The translations under genes were made by a program, and so were the position numbers. From contig NC_021683.1 in assembly GCF_000247815.1 (NCBI RefSeq), positions 12,733,676-12,797,675 of the forward strand: 64,000 nucleotides of DNA. The letters are read 5' to 3'. This stretch comes from Ficedula albicollis (taxonomy: Eukaryota > Chordata > Aves > Passeriformes > Muscicapidae). Numbering within the stretch: the stretch's first letter is position 1; each line of letters starts with the position of its first letter. The notes beneath the pieces were generated by a model. The model was not told the origin of the DNA, did not search any database, and saw nothing but the letters and a program-made list of their open reading frames with translations. Of the stretch, positions 1-11,550 are shown one piece after another.

Positions 1-3000
1 TGCAGTTACTGGACAGCTGGAGAAGGACCTTGGAGAGAAACGTGCTGTGCTTTCTTTCAGAAATCCAGGGCCCTACTCCTTTGACATATCTCTCCAGGCA
101 ATGGAAAGAATCACGACCTGGTCTTGGTTCCCAGTGGCAGAGCTGTTGTGAACATGCTGTGTCTGCCCTGCAGGACAAGGGCACTCTGCAGTGGTAGCAG
201 GACATGCACCTGGGTGCACATACCAGGATGCACTCCTGCTCCAAATGAAGACACAGCAGAGGCACATCATCCTATAGAACTGCAGAGCCTGACTGGGGTG
301 CTTGTACCACCAGGACTGAGGGGTACACGTCAGAATTCTCAGTGTGGCACAGATTTAGTAGAATAAATAAGTTACATCTTATTTAGGTTCACGTGCTGCT
401 ACTTCATACTATGTCTCAAAATTGTGGTTAATTTCTTTGCTTTCACCAAGAAGTGAAAGTTCTATGTCTCAAGTAGATTTACCCCATGGCAGAATGATGG
501 AGAATGTATAGACATTACTGCTTCATATACCTCCCACATGTCCTATTTCTCCAGATGCAAAATATATATTGTTTTCAAAGCAACAGGTATTGGATGACAT
601 AAAGCATTCCAAGTTTCGTGAACACCTAAGCATATTTAAAAAATAAGATTTGGATTGTACTCATACATTAAAAGTCGCTCATTAAAGTTAGTATTTGTTT
701 ATTTTTGGTAATTATGTTAATCCTGAAGTGTTTTTGTGGTATTCATTGAAACTGATTTCAATGAAATGTTTACTAGACTACAGTACATCTTTCTGTATGA
801 ATCCATCCCAAAGACAGTTTTTCTGGTTTTCACAAAATGGACTAAAACTTTATAGAATCTCATCAGTAATCTTAAAGCAACTCTGAATGACACAAGTCAT
901 TGACCAGTCACATTACAGAGGAAGAAGCCACTGTCATCTCATATTGTTCATATGTGAATAAGTTTTTAAGTTTAACTTACAAAGTTTTAAGTTCAACTCC
1001 AGATAAATTTAACTGCTTTTTAGACAAGGTATTGAGTTTGTTTTGGTTTTCAAACATAAGCAGTGTTCCACTGCCAGAAAGCAGGCCCCTGGGTATTTTG
1101 CCTTCAGTGTGTCCTCCATCAGTTAAGATTTTGATAAACCTACTTTACAGGGGCTAAAATGTTGGATTTTTCCAAACGTGCCTGATATAAATAAGCCAAG
1201 TGTTTTGGAGAGGAATCTATAAGTATTTAATCAGGCAAAACTTCCACTGATTTCCATGGGAGTCTTGTCAGAGTAAGAACTGAGTTAAGACTTCAAGACT
1301 TGGCACATTATCAATCCCAGCAAATGACGGGCGAGAGCTGATGCCTAACGCATGTTCTAGGGAGGAAACTACTTGGCTCAGGGACCAGATTTAAAACATC
1401 ACATACTGTAGTTTAAGCCCTGTAAGAAGTGAGAAGAACAAAGCTTAAGTTAGTCTCTAAACACCCAAGTCAGAGTTCAAATCCAGTGCAAATATTCTTT
1501 ACATATCTCAGCACGTCTAGTGGCACGCTTACTGTAAAAGGCAAGAGAGATGGATGAAAGGGAGCAGGTCTTAATGGGAAATGAGCGCCCAGAGCAGGCC
1601 CCAGAATGCACCTTTTTCACAGGTTATGGATGAGTACATAACACACGATTGTGGTATGACAAAGTTAGTTAAGAAACACCATTAAAATAAGGAACACAGT
1701 ATTTCATATAGCTCTTTTAAAGATTCTTTTAATTTTTGAATTTCTTCAAGCAGCAATCTCTTTTTTATCCTGTTTGGCATTGTGGGGGAGCCTGAAATAT
1801 CACATCCTCACAACTAAAGGCAAAAGCCAAGAAAAAGAAAGATGAAGGGGTTTACTATACAGCCTTTCCTAAATGCTAACAAACATAACTCTGAATTTGC
1901 CCAGCAGATTGTGTCTAACACTGTACCCACTTGCCTTATAAAGGCAAATTTTTCAACATACTTCAATAATAAAAAATGAGTGTAGCAAATGAAGTAAGCT
2001 GCTCAGGAATGGGATCTCTAGCTCAGTCACTTTGTCTGATCCATCATGGGTGGCACTTTATTAATGTGCCTGATGTTGCAGATTGGATCAATGGCTGGCA
2101 ATTAATTGTGGGGTTTGTGTGATCTGCAACAGATTCAGAAACTGCAAAAACTCCCTTTGCAGGAGGCACCCCCTCTCAAGCTCCTTCATCCAGGTTACTG
2201 CTCCAATGGAGGACAAGGCTACAGGCCATGAAAACTCAGCTGTTTTGAAGTATTTCCTGGAGATTTAAAAATTCCATCTCTCCTATAAGGAATGTCTTAC
2301 TAATAGAACATTAAAGCATGACAATTGTGTACTTTAATACAAAGTGCTAACACATAGGCCTGTACTCAGAATATTATGAAATATATTTAGGACAATACAG
2401 AGAGAGAGACAGAGGTAGAAACAGATTTCAAAGTACTGCTGACCAGGTGCCGGCAAATGAAAACCAGGTGTTGTCTAGAGCTGTTTCTAGGCAAACATAA
2501 AAATCTGAATGGCACTCAAAACAGGAAAGATTTCCTACTTTATTTCTGGTTGATCTGACTGACTTTTTTAGTAAGCATACTGCCTTTTTTTAGTAAAAAA
2601 CCCCTTTCTGCGCAAGCATTTACTTTTTAATTGGAACATCTTCCTCCCTCATTTAAGACTTAGATGGTGACCTTAGCAGGAGGGGAGGATTGTATACATA
2701 TCCTTTAAACTAATTCTTTTTGGGAAGAAAGTTGACACTGTAATGAGTTTCACGGTGTGTGGACTGGACAAACACATCCAGCATATACTAAGATGCATCT
2801 TAACCATCAAATCAAATCCTAAGAAGCTGACTCAGTGCACAGGCCAGTTTACCTTATTCAGAATTCTTAATAGCACACAGACTCCTCACATATTGCCTGA
2901 ATATAACACAGAGTCTCACAATTCATACATTTTAAACAATTGCTTTTCTTTCCCCTTTTAAACTGGGTAACAGCCTATGGGAGAGAAGGGTTCACTAGAT

Positions 3001-3047
3001 TAAAAATAGAAGAAAATACTTTCTGAGCATAACCAGTGTATACAGTC
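1..3047. other. Unassigned single-copy noncoding sequence
   Basis: Ordinary AT-rich vertebrate noncoding DNA. Open frames on either strand are short, have no recognisable domain and lack a convincing pair of splice sites. I saw no CR1 fragment, RNA gene or tandem array here. The first 350 bases are somewhat richer in GC than the rest but show no exon I could defend. Confidence 0.5.
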
Positions 3048-3275
3048 AGCAACATCCTGGCCTGTATCAAAAACTATGCCAGGTCAGACACAAGGATGAA
3101 TTTTTTCACTGAATGGGTGGTTGAGCATTGGAACAGACTTCCCAGGAAGTGGTGGATTCACTATACCTGGAAGTGTTCAAGAAAAAACTGGACATGGCAC
3201 TGAGTGCTGTGGTTTAGTTGACAAGGTGTTCTTTGATTAAAGTTTGAACTTGATGATATAAATTTGAATGCATTG
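3048..3275 (+). mobile_element. CR1 LINE fragment, sense, internally deleted
   Basis: The segment resembles the 3' part of avian CR1 retrotransposons in the sense direction. It opens with a piece resembling the end of the reverse-transcriptase region (CTGGCCTGTATCAAAAAC at about 3057). It then passes directly into 3'-UTR-like sequence: an 'ACTGAATGGGTGGTTGAGCA' stretch, 'TGGAACAGACTTCCCAGGAA' and 'CTGGAAGTGTTCAAGAAAAA', followed by a degraded terminal block near 3241-3262 (AACTTGATGAT). In CR1 consensus elements these two parts are separated by several hundred bases, so this copy carries an internal deletion. No intact reading frame remains. Homology was judged by eye from known CR1 sequence. 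Confidence 0.75.
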
Positions 3276-5795
3276 TGACGTCTCTTCCACTTACAAAGGA
3301 TATGGCCATCTCTCATTTTTAACTCTATAGATCTGGGACAAAAATTTGCCAGCTATAAATAGTCTTCACTTGCACATGAAAAATATTCTTCCTTTAATAA
3401 TGACACAGAATTCACCATTTCTTTCACAGCCTGAAGCTCAGCTGCTCTCACTCTACACAATTCCACATTTCTGTATTGTAACCTTCAACACAGTTTGTCC
3501 TGCCTCCTCTCACACTGAAACTTTTTGAAGGGAAGAGAATTAGCTAGAACACAGGTGTGAAAGAGAAGCATGCAAACAGTGAGTAAAGACAGCTGGGGCA
3601 CTGAAAGGCTTCATAATACAGATAGACAATAATACCTACATTGCACTGGAGACTCTTTAAGTACTCAGCAACCATGGTGAACATTCCAGCTGAAATCACC
3701 CTACCCAGAGGCATCCTGGTGGGGATATTTAGTCAATTTAATGGTTTCCTTTACAGCTAGAAATCTCAGAAGGCAGAGGATAAGTAAAGTGAAATCTGAT
3801 AATTTCTGCAAGTACCCCATGTGATTCCAGAGCTCCTGCTCTGAGGCAGCTGGAATTATGCAGTGGCCTCTGAGCAGCCAGCACTGTGGCAGCTCAGTTG
3901 AACAAGTCATGGATGTTCTCTAACATACATTGCAGTGTGTTCAGGACTAATCTTGGGAAAAACTGAGATTTCTGCAATGTTAGGATTGCTATCTTATTGC
4001 TACCTCTAATTTTTTATACACGTAAAATGTTGACATTGAGCTCAAGATTATTCATTTGCTATGAATGGAATGTTTAATGGTCCTTAATTTCAGTTGGACT
4101 TTTCAGGCTTAGCTGCATTGGGGCCTAGATATTTGTCTTTCTGAGCCCTGCATCACAGCCACGGAAATCTCTTTAAAGACAGCCTTGTGTCAGCTCTCCA
4201 TTCTTTCCACTCTCCAGTCTCATTAAGTTTGCAAGACTGGAGCCTTTTCCTATGGAGGCTTATTTGTACATAGTGCTCGTGTTCCAGGGAATAAATTATG
4301 TCAAGACCATTCTTCTAGCTAGGAATATTATATGCCAATATTTCCATAAAATAGACTTGTAATTCTCCTGTAGCTAGACAATTGAAAGGCTCTGCCTCCT
4401 GAAATGAAGCAGATTACAAAGAATGAAACAAGGGTAGGCCTGTCTAAAAATAAATAAATACAATTACAAACATTGAAGTTTCTAGAGGCATTATTCACTC
4501 AGCCTCCCTAGATATCACCTGACACAGAAACAGATGTACCAACACAATGCTGCTTCTCCTGATTTTGTTATTAAAAATACAGCATCTGGTGAGGACAATG
4601 GTGCTAAATGCACTACTGGAATTTCTTGTTTGTGGTGGGAGGAACTACTCTGAAATTTAAACACATTCTTACAAATATGTTCTCTTCATATAGCTCTGTC
4701 AGGGGATGCTATCAGCCCCCTGCTGCTGTCAACATCTTTTATTTCCAACAGTTTCTTACTGGCACATCCTATCCAAACTTTGCTATTAATGGTAAAGGTG
4801 GAACATGATGGCAGACTTACATCAGCTTCCCTTTGTTGAATGCATTTTTTAAGAAACATACAAACAAACCTGGCCAATAATAAATTTTTTAGCATCTGGT
4901 TTCTCCCAGTTAAGTTAATTTGAGCATATAGAATAATGATAGGAAGACAAAAACCTAGGAAAAAGCCACATGCATTCAGCATACAGCTAAAATCCTGAAG
5001 AAAAACATCCTTAAAAGCCTACACATATGTTAGACTTAAATGATTTGGGGTTTATCATTCATTTTGGCATTCTGCAGTTAGTTTTACAGCACTGCAAAAC
5101 AGTCTCACCCCACGTGTTTCCCCAAGGACACTGGCCATTTGGTAGAACGGGAATGTAACCTGTTTTGTGCAATAATAATGTTATTAAAATCTTTCTGTGA
5201 GAGGCCACAGCCATATGCCTTCAGTTCCTCAGAGTGAGGTGGGCAGACACTCGTGCACCTGCTGGGGTAATGGATCTCGGTGGCTGGTTATGAGAACTGG
5301 GGGAGCTGCAGAGAATGCTGTGCTCTGTCCATGTGCCAGCTGTTAGATGTTGAGCACTAAAACCAGATGACTGCATCTCTGCAGCAAGAAAAGGCATCAG
5401 ATCCCATGCCTGCAGGCAGAACCTTTTTTTAAAATTTATTTATGTGAGACAGAGAAAAAAAAAAGTTTTTCCCTGGCAATATCACAATTAACAGGAAACA
5501 AGGACCAACAGTAACACAGTGTAAAATGCCAGGAGTGCTGATCCCCCTCCAACCCCTGAATCCATTTAGTCTGTCCCAGAAGGCCCTGCACAGATGAAAC
5601 TCTTTGATATGTTTTTAACCTCTGTGAGAGCTGCACAGGTGCAGCCCATTTGGAAAACAGGCGGCTCCCATTTTTCCACCAGGGGCAATGTTACTTTGAA
5701 ATCATTCCATGAAGTCGTTAGACATGAGTTTTTTGTTAGTGTTTTTAAAAGACATAATTTATTCTTTTTTTTTTTTTTAATTTTATTCTCAATAG

Positions 5796-5842
5796 CTCAA
5801 GAACTGCAAAGAATTAAAAAGTCACCTCAGCAACCTATAAAG
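5796..5842 (+). CDS. Candidate internal exon (47 bp), unknown product
   Basis: The acceptor is very strong by eye: a long T-rich tract from about 5764 leads into TCTCAATAG, with the exon starting at 5796. The donor AAAG|GTGAGT is close to consensus. Only one of the three frames is open, giving QELQRIKKSPQQPIK after two bases that complete a split codon, and ending in phase 0. The peptide is hydrophilic and helix-like, with no recognised family. An exon this short with good splice sites can occur by chance, and the T tract may simply be simple sequence. No neighbouring exon is nearby. Confidence 0.22.
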
Positions 5843-5912
5843 GTGAGTCCCAGTCACCAAGTTCCAGCCTGCTTTGTTAAGCAAATTTATTTCAGTCATT
5901 GTATTTATTACT

Positions 5913-5946
5913 AAAAAAAAAAAAAAAAAAAAAATAAAAAAAAAAA
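5913..5946 (+). repeat. A-rich homopolymer tract
   Basis: The tract is 22 consecutive A, one T, then 11 A. It does not follow a recognisable retroposed body, so I treat it as simple sequence rather than the tail of an insertion. Confidence 0.9.
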
Positions 5947-8639
5947 TACACACAGTATGCATGCTTTCTGCAAACTCTCTGTCTGGAGATTAATCAAACC
6001 TCTCTGTTAAGCTGTCCTGATGAAATGGGAAATTAAATACCTCACTATGAGTGTGAGCACATTTTAAGGCAGTTTCTAGAAGTTTTTTAGAAAATCTTGA
6101 CAATGTAATAGAAATTATTACAACTGAGATCATTTTTTGTTTGGAAAAACTTCACATGGTAACATAATCATGAAATCTTTCCATTTACTGAAATAAAGTA
6201 GGTGAAACAGCCTGTCTTAAATTATTTTTTAAAATCTGCTGTTCTCCACAGAAAATGACGGAGATAGTATATCTTATATAAATAGCAAATAAATTAAAAC
6301 CAAATATCTCAAGTTTTTTCTATAGGTATTTTGCTGAATCCATAAGTCCCTCACTGAATCACTAGTTGCAACCAAAATAGGCTATTATGACTATTGCATT
6401 TGATCTCCTGGGTAGCAAAAGTACCATTAATTTCTGTATCAAACCCATTCTTTTTGTTTGATCTACAGAACTTCTTTTTAAAAAAGATACCTAGTCTTAA
6501 TAGAAAGACTTCAAGTGAAGGATAAACCACCGTGTCCCTAGGTAAAGTTTAGAGTGGTTAATTTACCGTTCTTGTTAAAAATGGGCACATCACTTCAATC
6601 CTGCATTTGTCTAGCTCCTGCTTCTAAACACAAGACTGTAATACCTTTTTTCAGCTTAAAAAGCTAGATTAAAGATGTCAGCAGTAATTGTGCAAGTTGA
6701 TCTGCAATAACATATAGCCTTTGGTGTCGACACTAATCAAGGTTAGGCAACTCCAGCAACATCTAGATACACAGCAGGAGGCAAAGGTTCAGTTAATTCA
6801 GAATTCTCTTGCCTTTGTGCTTTTGATTAAATTTTAATTCAGTTTGGGTGCAGGTCTATTTCTTTTAGTGCTTGGTGTTTGAGAATATTAAAATGAACGT
6901 AAAAAACCCCAGACCTGTTGCAAGGCTCTCATTGATATGCTGTTATTTACATGCACATATTGATAAAAGAACACTCAAAGCTACTGATTCTCTCTGTTTA
7001 TAAAACGGAGCGATTACCATTGTCAGGAGTTATCACCAGCAGTGCTTAGACAGCCTGTAGCTTTCACAGTCTAATGGAGGGTGTGAAGACTACTCAGAAC
7101 AGCCGTAAACCAAACTGATGGGTCCTATAAGTAAGCAAAAATTACCTCTTTATATCAGCAGAAGATTTAATCGAAAATAATTGTTTTAATAGAAGATGTA
7201 AATCCCATCTATTTCTTAGAGGACTTCAAGTTGGAATAGTCTGAGCTCCTTCAAACTCGTTTGGCTTCCTCACTTGTCCTTAACCAATCTCTTCAAAATC
7301 TAGAAACATGAGAACTGTTTTGGACAAAGTGTTACCTTCACAAAATGCAAACAGAAAACTCAAAACACTCTATGACATACTCTGTTTTGTGGGCTTTAAT
7401 TGAGAAGAAATCAAGAATGACTGTATAATTAATGTTAAGACACGCATTTAAAGAAATAGATTTCAGTCTTGCTTAAGTATGTGAATGGTTGTATTCAGTT
7501 CCCAATCGTGGCAGAGTAATTCTTCACTGGACAGTCTGGAGTGCAGCTGTGGGACTGTGGAACAGGGGGAAGTTAGGAAGCATTTGGGGGGCAATTTGGA
7601 GGGCATTGGGAGCTACATAAGGTTGAGAATCACATCAAAAAGCAAGAGTTATCCTTAAGTTTGTCAAAACGTTTGTGGTCTTCTTTAAATTGTAAAACAA
7701 CACCACCACCATCATCATCACGAATAAAACCAACAAGCTGACACCACACAGAAAAAAACCCAAACAAAACAACAAAACCTCAAACCTACAACCTGTGTTT
7801 GCATTATTCAGGAGGACAGAATAACCCTGAGTTCTTAGCCTAGTCAAGGAATAAAAATTTATTTCTTTCTTTACAGCACTCCCACCTGCTAACCAGAAGC
7901 CAAGAACTTTGTCCTCCATACAATGTGGTAATTTCAGCCACACACATTAGCTGTTGGAGCCAAGGAGGTATTAAACTTATGTATCAGGACTAGTATTAGA
8001 TCTTGTTACACCTTAAACACCATCCAACTCCTTTCCTTATCCAGCCTTCAATACCTTCAATACTTCATACTTGAGCACATCCTGAACTGAAAGACTGTCC
8101 CCACGTTAGTCATATACTTCAAAGCCTTAATCAGCTTTCCCAACAAAGCAAAAACACAGTTTTAAACACACTGTCTCAGTGGGAGTCAAGGTTTGGGTGG
8201 AGGGAGATCTGTGGGAAGCAAAAATGGGCAAGGTTGAAAGGCATGGGTAAAACTTGTAACTGAGACTTCAAGGGGTGGATAAGCTTAACCAGTGATTTCC
8301 TGGTTTTACTAACACTTGTGTTGATAGTATGTGCACTTCAGAAACCTGGCCCTGGCCCTTAGTTTCACAGAACAGGGGAGAGAATGTGGAACAACAGCTG
8401 CACTTCAAAAGCCACATGGCTTTCAGAGTGTTTTGTTCCCCTTCACACGTTTTTCTGCCAGAAGGGAACATATGGTCGGCTGTTTGGAAATTTCCCTGCC
8501 TAAATTTTTGTTTGATTAATTTCATCCAGCTACTCCCAGTTACGAGCCCTCATAACACCCCAGACAGTTACACTCCTTCCTTTACGTTTATACCCTTCAA
8601 TTAGCTGTAGACTATGTGCCTTCTTAATCACCATATAGC

Positions 8640-8790
8640 TATACACATCTAGTCCTTTTCATCTTTTCTTGTCATCATCTTTCCATGCTCTTTAATCATC
8701 TTTGTGGCTCTTTTTTGATTTCCCTCCAACTTCTTGATATTTTTGTCTGATCTTAAAGTGTCCATACCAGTACTTTCTCTTGGAGGGGTA
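8640..8790 (-). mobile_element. Ancient CR1 LINE fragment, antisense
   Basis: The segment resembles the CR1 3' region in antisense, as retained in many amniote genomes. It contains 'TAATCATCTTTGTGGCTCTT', then 'CCCTCCAACTTCTTGATATT', then 'AAAGTGTCCATACCAGTACT' at the place where CR1 carries the conserved 'tggacacagtact' block. The match is diverged and has small indels, so the copy is old. Weaker similarity may extend on both sides (about 8600-9000), but the boundaries cannot be fixed by eye. No coding capacity remains. Confidence 0.6.
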
Positions 8791-11233
8791 GTAGTCTGTA
8801 CTGGGAATCAATTTCTCTTCAGTCTCCTCTACATCACCTATCTGAGCAGTTTCCAGCTCACTAAAGAATGTGACCAGTCTCCTTGTTCTCAGCCTGGACT
8901 ATGACACTGCATGTCCATTATTTTGAAATCTTGCGTGGCATCCTGTTACAAGTTCATGCTCAATTTCTCATCCACTACTCTCCAAATGAAAAATGGCAGT
9001 GCAGGGACCCTGCAGGAACCAGGATGCCCTTGGCTACAGATCCTTCTTCTGAAAGCCAGGAATTCCTACATTGGGAGAACTTGATGGTGCATGAACTGAA
9101 TATGGTTCACATGTAGGATCTGATTGGCCCCTAACCTCACATATGCTGTTTAAGTGGGGGTCCAAGTTATGGTTTAGGTAAGCAGGAAGCCAGCTTGACC
9201 CTTTCACAACTCCAATGAACTAATAGTGTGCAGTCTCCTTGTGTACTGTTTGAGTGTGAGTCTCATAATTTATATATTTTAAACAGTTAGTTTTTCTTCC
9301 TCTCGGTAAATGGGTAACAGGAAACAGACAAAGCTCCTTAACTCTTCTTTAATCTTCCTCACTAGTGAAGTGAAAATCAAACAATAATTGTCTGGATGAT
9401 CTCATTATTGTCAACAAAACTGAAACCTTGAAGTCCACATACACTGAAATGCTGATACATTAAACAAAAAAGGGAACTGTGCTTACATGTTGTTCAATAA
9501 ATAAATAAGAGCTATAGAGAGATCCATGATGAATGAGCACCCTGGGAGGGCTTCATCTTGTCAGAATTATACAGTGACATTAATCACAGCATAACAGGCT
9601 TGCTGCAGGCTTCCAGTGTAAAGACCTCATTATATCTTCAAAACAAGACAAAGCAAAAAAGCAAAAATCCCCGCAACTTCTGAGTCCCTCAAAATGGAAA
9701 ATTAACTAATGGACTTTTTCATTGGAATACAAAACTCAAAATAAACTGTCCTTCATCACATAAAGAATCACATAAGAAGTGGAGACGTGTTTGCAGCATT
9801 TGCAGCATCCAGCCAGGCTGTTTCCACAGCATTGGTGACCACTAGGCTTGTGTGGCAACATGGCAAAGTATTCTTCAAGGGTTCTCAGCTCTGGGAGCTG
9901 AGATAAACTGTGTCATTACAGTGCTGCAACCTCTCCTACTCAGGTGAAACAAGGGATATTTGCAAAGCAGGAGGTTTGCCTCATCAGGAGATCCAAATGT
10001 CATGTCAGCAATGCTTTCAGGGGCGTCCCACATCTTCAGCACTCAGAGTGAGGTTGGAGGGAAAACTTCTACAGCACTCACTTGGGTCACTTGGGGACCA
10101 GAAAGCACTGTACTATTATGAAAAGGTTTGAATTTGCTTGCATAATTATGTTTTTAATCGTAGAATTATATTAATGGAATCTCCGAGTGCTAACCATATT
10201 ATGAGTCATGATCCATTAAATTAATCTCCTTCAAATATTATATACATATGTATACTCACCAAATGCAAACACATCTGTTCTAAGACAGCCATAGACAGTT
10301 TTTTCTTTTTGACAAAGTGAAAAACACTCCAGCCTTTGTCTAGCAAGTCTGTTAGGAGATAGAAAGCTAAGGGATAAAATCTTTATGTTTAAGATCATAT
10401 ACTCAGATCTATCCAAATCCCAGAAATCAGAAATGTGAAGTAATAATAAAAGAATCTTGTTAAATGTTGAAGATTTTTGTGCTCTAAGTTTCTATAACAT
10501 TTTGTGAAACATTTTGAGCAATTTCTAATTCTGTCCTAACCAGTTTGCTTACTTCAGTTGAGTTTATTTTGGGATTTTTGCTAATGGAATTTCCACAACA
10601 GTGAGCAGACACTGTTAATTGCCACTATTTTAGGTTCAAAGAAATATCACCCACACTACACATTTTATGTGTTATTTTGGGTTATTAAGACTGTGTTAAA
10701 AAATACAAAGCTATATTTCTGGAAAGAGAACTTAATTATACAAATAAGTGGATGGATTTTCAGGTATTCACTACATTTGGTGTTGAGCTGTTTTTAATGT
10801 CAAGTATGTACTTAAGGATCTAGTGGGAGTGAAATAGTGCTGAAAAATCTGGTCCCAGTTATGGATGCTGAGAACATAAAAATCCTACCCCAGTAAAGAC
10901 AAAGCCTTAAATGTCATTGATCTTTTTCTTTCCCATTGAGCTCTAATCCTGCATCAGCAGAACAAAGAGTTAGAACTGCATGGTTGGGAAGTTAAATTTT
11001 CCTCCACACCTGCAGGTCATTCCTCCTGGGCTGCTTCCATTGAGAGCCAAAAAGTTATTTGCTTGAAAACTAATCATGTGGTGCAGCTGAGCTCCTTCAT
11101 TTCCAGAAGAAAGGCATCTGAAGTTAGACTCTGTTTCACAAAGAATTCATGAGAGAGCTGGGTTGAATCAGTGGGATCAGCCTGCAGACTCAGGGCCATG
11201 ATTTTGTTACTGTTTGTTTAGTCTAATTAAAAA
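8791..11233. other. Unassigned single-copy sequence
   Basis: The left part may still contain unrecognisable ancient CR1 sequence. The rest is AT-rich single-copy DNA. The only notable item is the minus-strand exon candidate at 10348-10260, listed separately. Confidence 0.4.
10260..10348 (-). CDS. Candidate internal exon (89 bp), unknown product
   Basis: Read on the minus strand, a pyrimidine-rich acceptor (TTTCTATCTCCTAACAG) precedes 10348. The donor after 10260 is TTTG|GTGAGTATAC, a strong site. Two frames are open. The more protein-like one contains LLDKGWSVFHFV and ends VLEQMCLHL in phase 0. The next weak candidate downstream on this strand (7950-7886) begins in phase 0 with LMCVAEITTLYGG. 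No domain was recognised. Two open frames in 89 bp is not unusual by chance, so support rests mainly on the splice sites. Confidence 0.3.
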
Positions 11234-11550
11234 CAGAGAATCGTTTAGGTTGGAAGAAACCTCTAAGACCATCGAGTCCAACTGCAAATCCAGCACTGCT
11301 GAGTCCAGCTCTAAACCATACACTGAGTGTCACATCTACCTGTCTCTTAAATACTTCCAGGGATGGTGACTCTACCACTTCCCTGGGCAGCCTATTCAGT
11401 GCCTGACAACTCTTTTTGGGAAGAAATTTTTCCCAATATCCAATCTAAATTTCCCCTGGTGCAATTTGAGACAATTTCCTTGTCCTGTTGCTAGTTATTG
11501 GGAAAATAAACTGACATCCAGCTAACTACAACCTCCTTTCAGGACATATA
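11234..11550 (-). mobile_element. CR1 LINE 3' end, antisense, 5'-truncated
   Basis: This is a clear avian CR1 3' end lying antisense. The left edge reads GAGAATCGTTTAGGTTGGAA, the reverse complement of the CR1 terminus, with one ATTCTCTG-type terminal octamer. It continues through 'ACCATCGAGTCCAACTGC', 'GGGATGGTGACTCTACCACT', 'AATTTTTCCCAATATCCAAT' and 'CAACCTCCTTTCAGGACATA'. Only the last roughly 320 bp of the element is present, as is usual for 5'-truncated LINE insertions. CR1 elements typically make no target-site duplication and none is visible. Moderate divergence suggests it is younger than the copies near 8.7 and 16 kb. Confidence 0.92.

Larger units (their letters stand above)
3276..8639. 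other. Unassigned sequence with short simple repeats
   Basis: Mostly single-copy AT-rich sequence. It includes a T-rich tract at 5764-5778, an A-rich tract at 5913-5946 and a short CAC/CAT triplet run at 7701-7721. Weak minus-strand exon-like segments lie at 3869-3705 (165 bp, open, acceptor CTCAG, donor GTAGGG) and 7950-7886 (65 bp, donor GTGGGA). A plus-strand candidate at 5796-5842 is listed separately. No other element was recognised. Confidence 0.4.

Noticed and set aside
5764..5946. T-rich tract and A-rich tract about 130 bp apart, considered as a retroposed pair
   Set aside because: There is no recognisable retroposon body between them and no target-site duplication.
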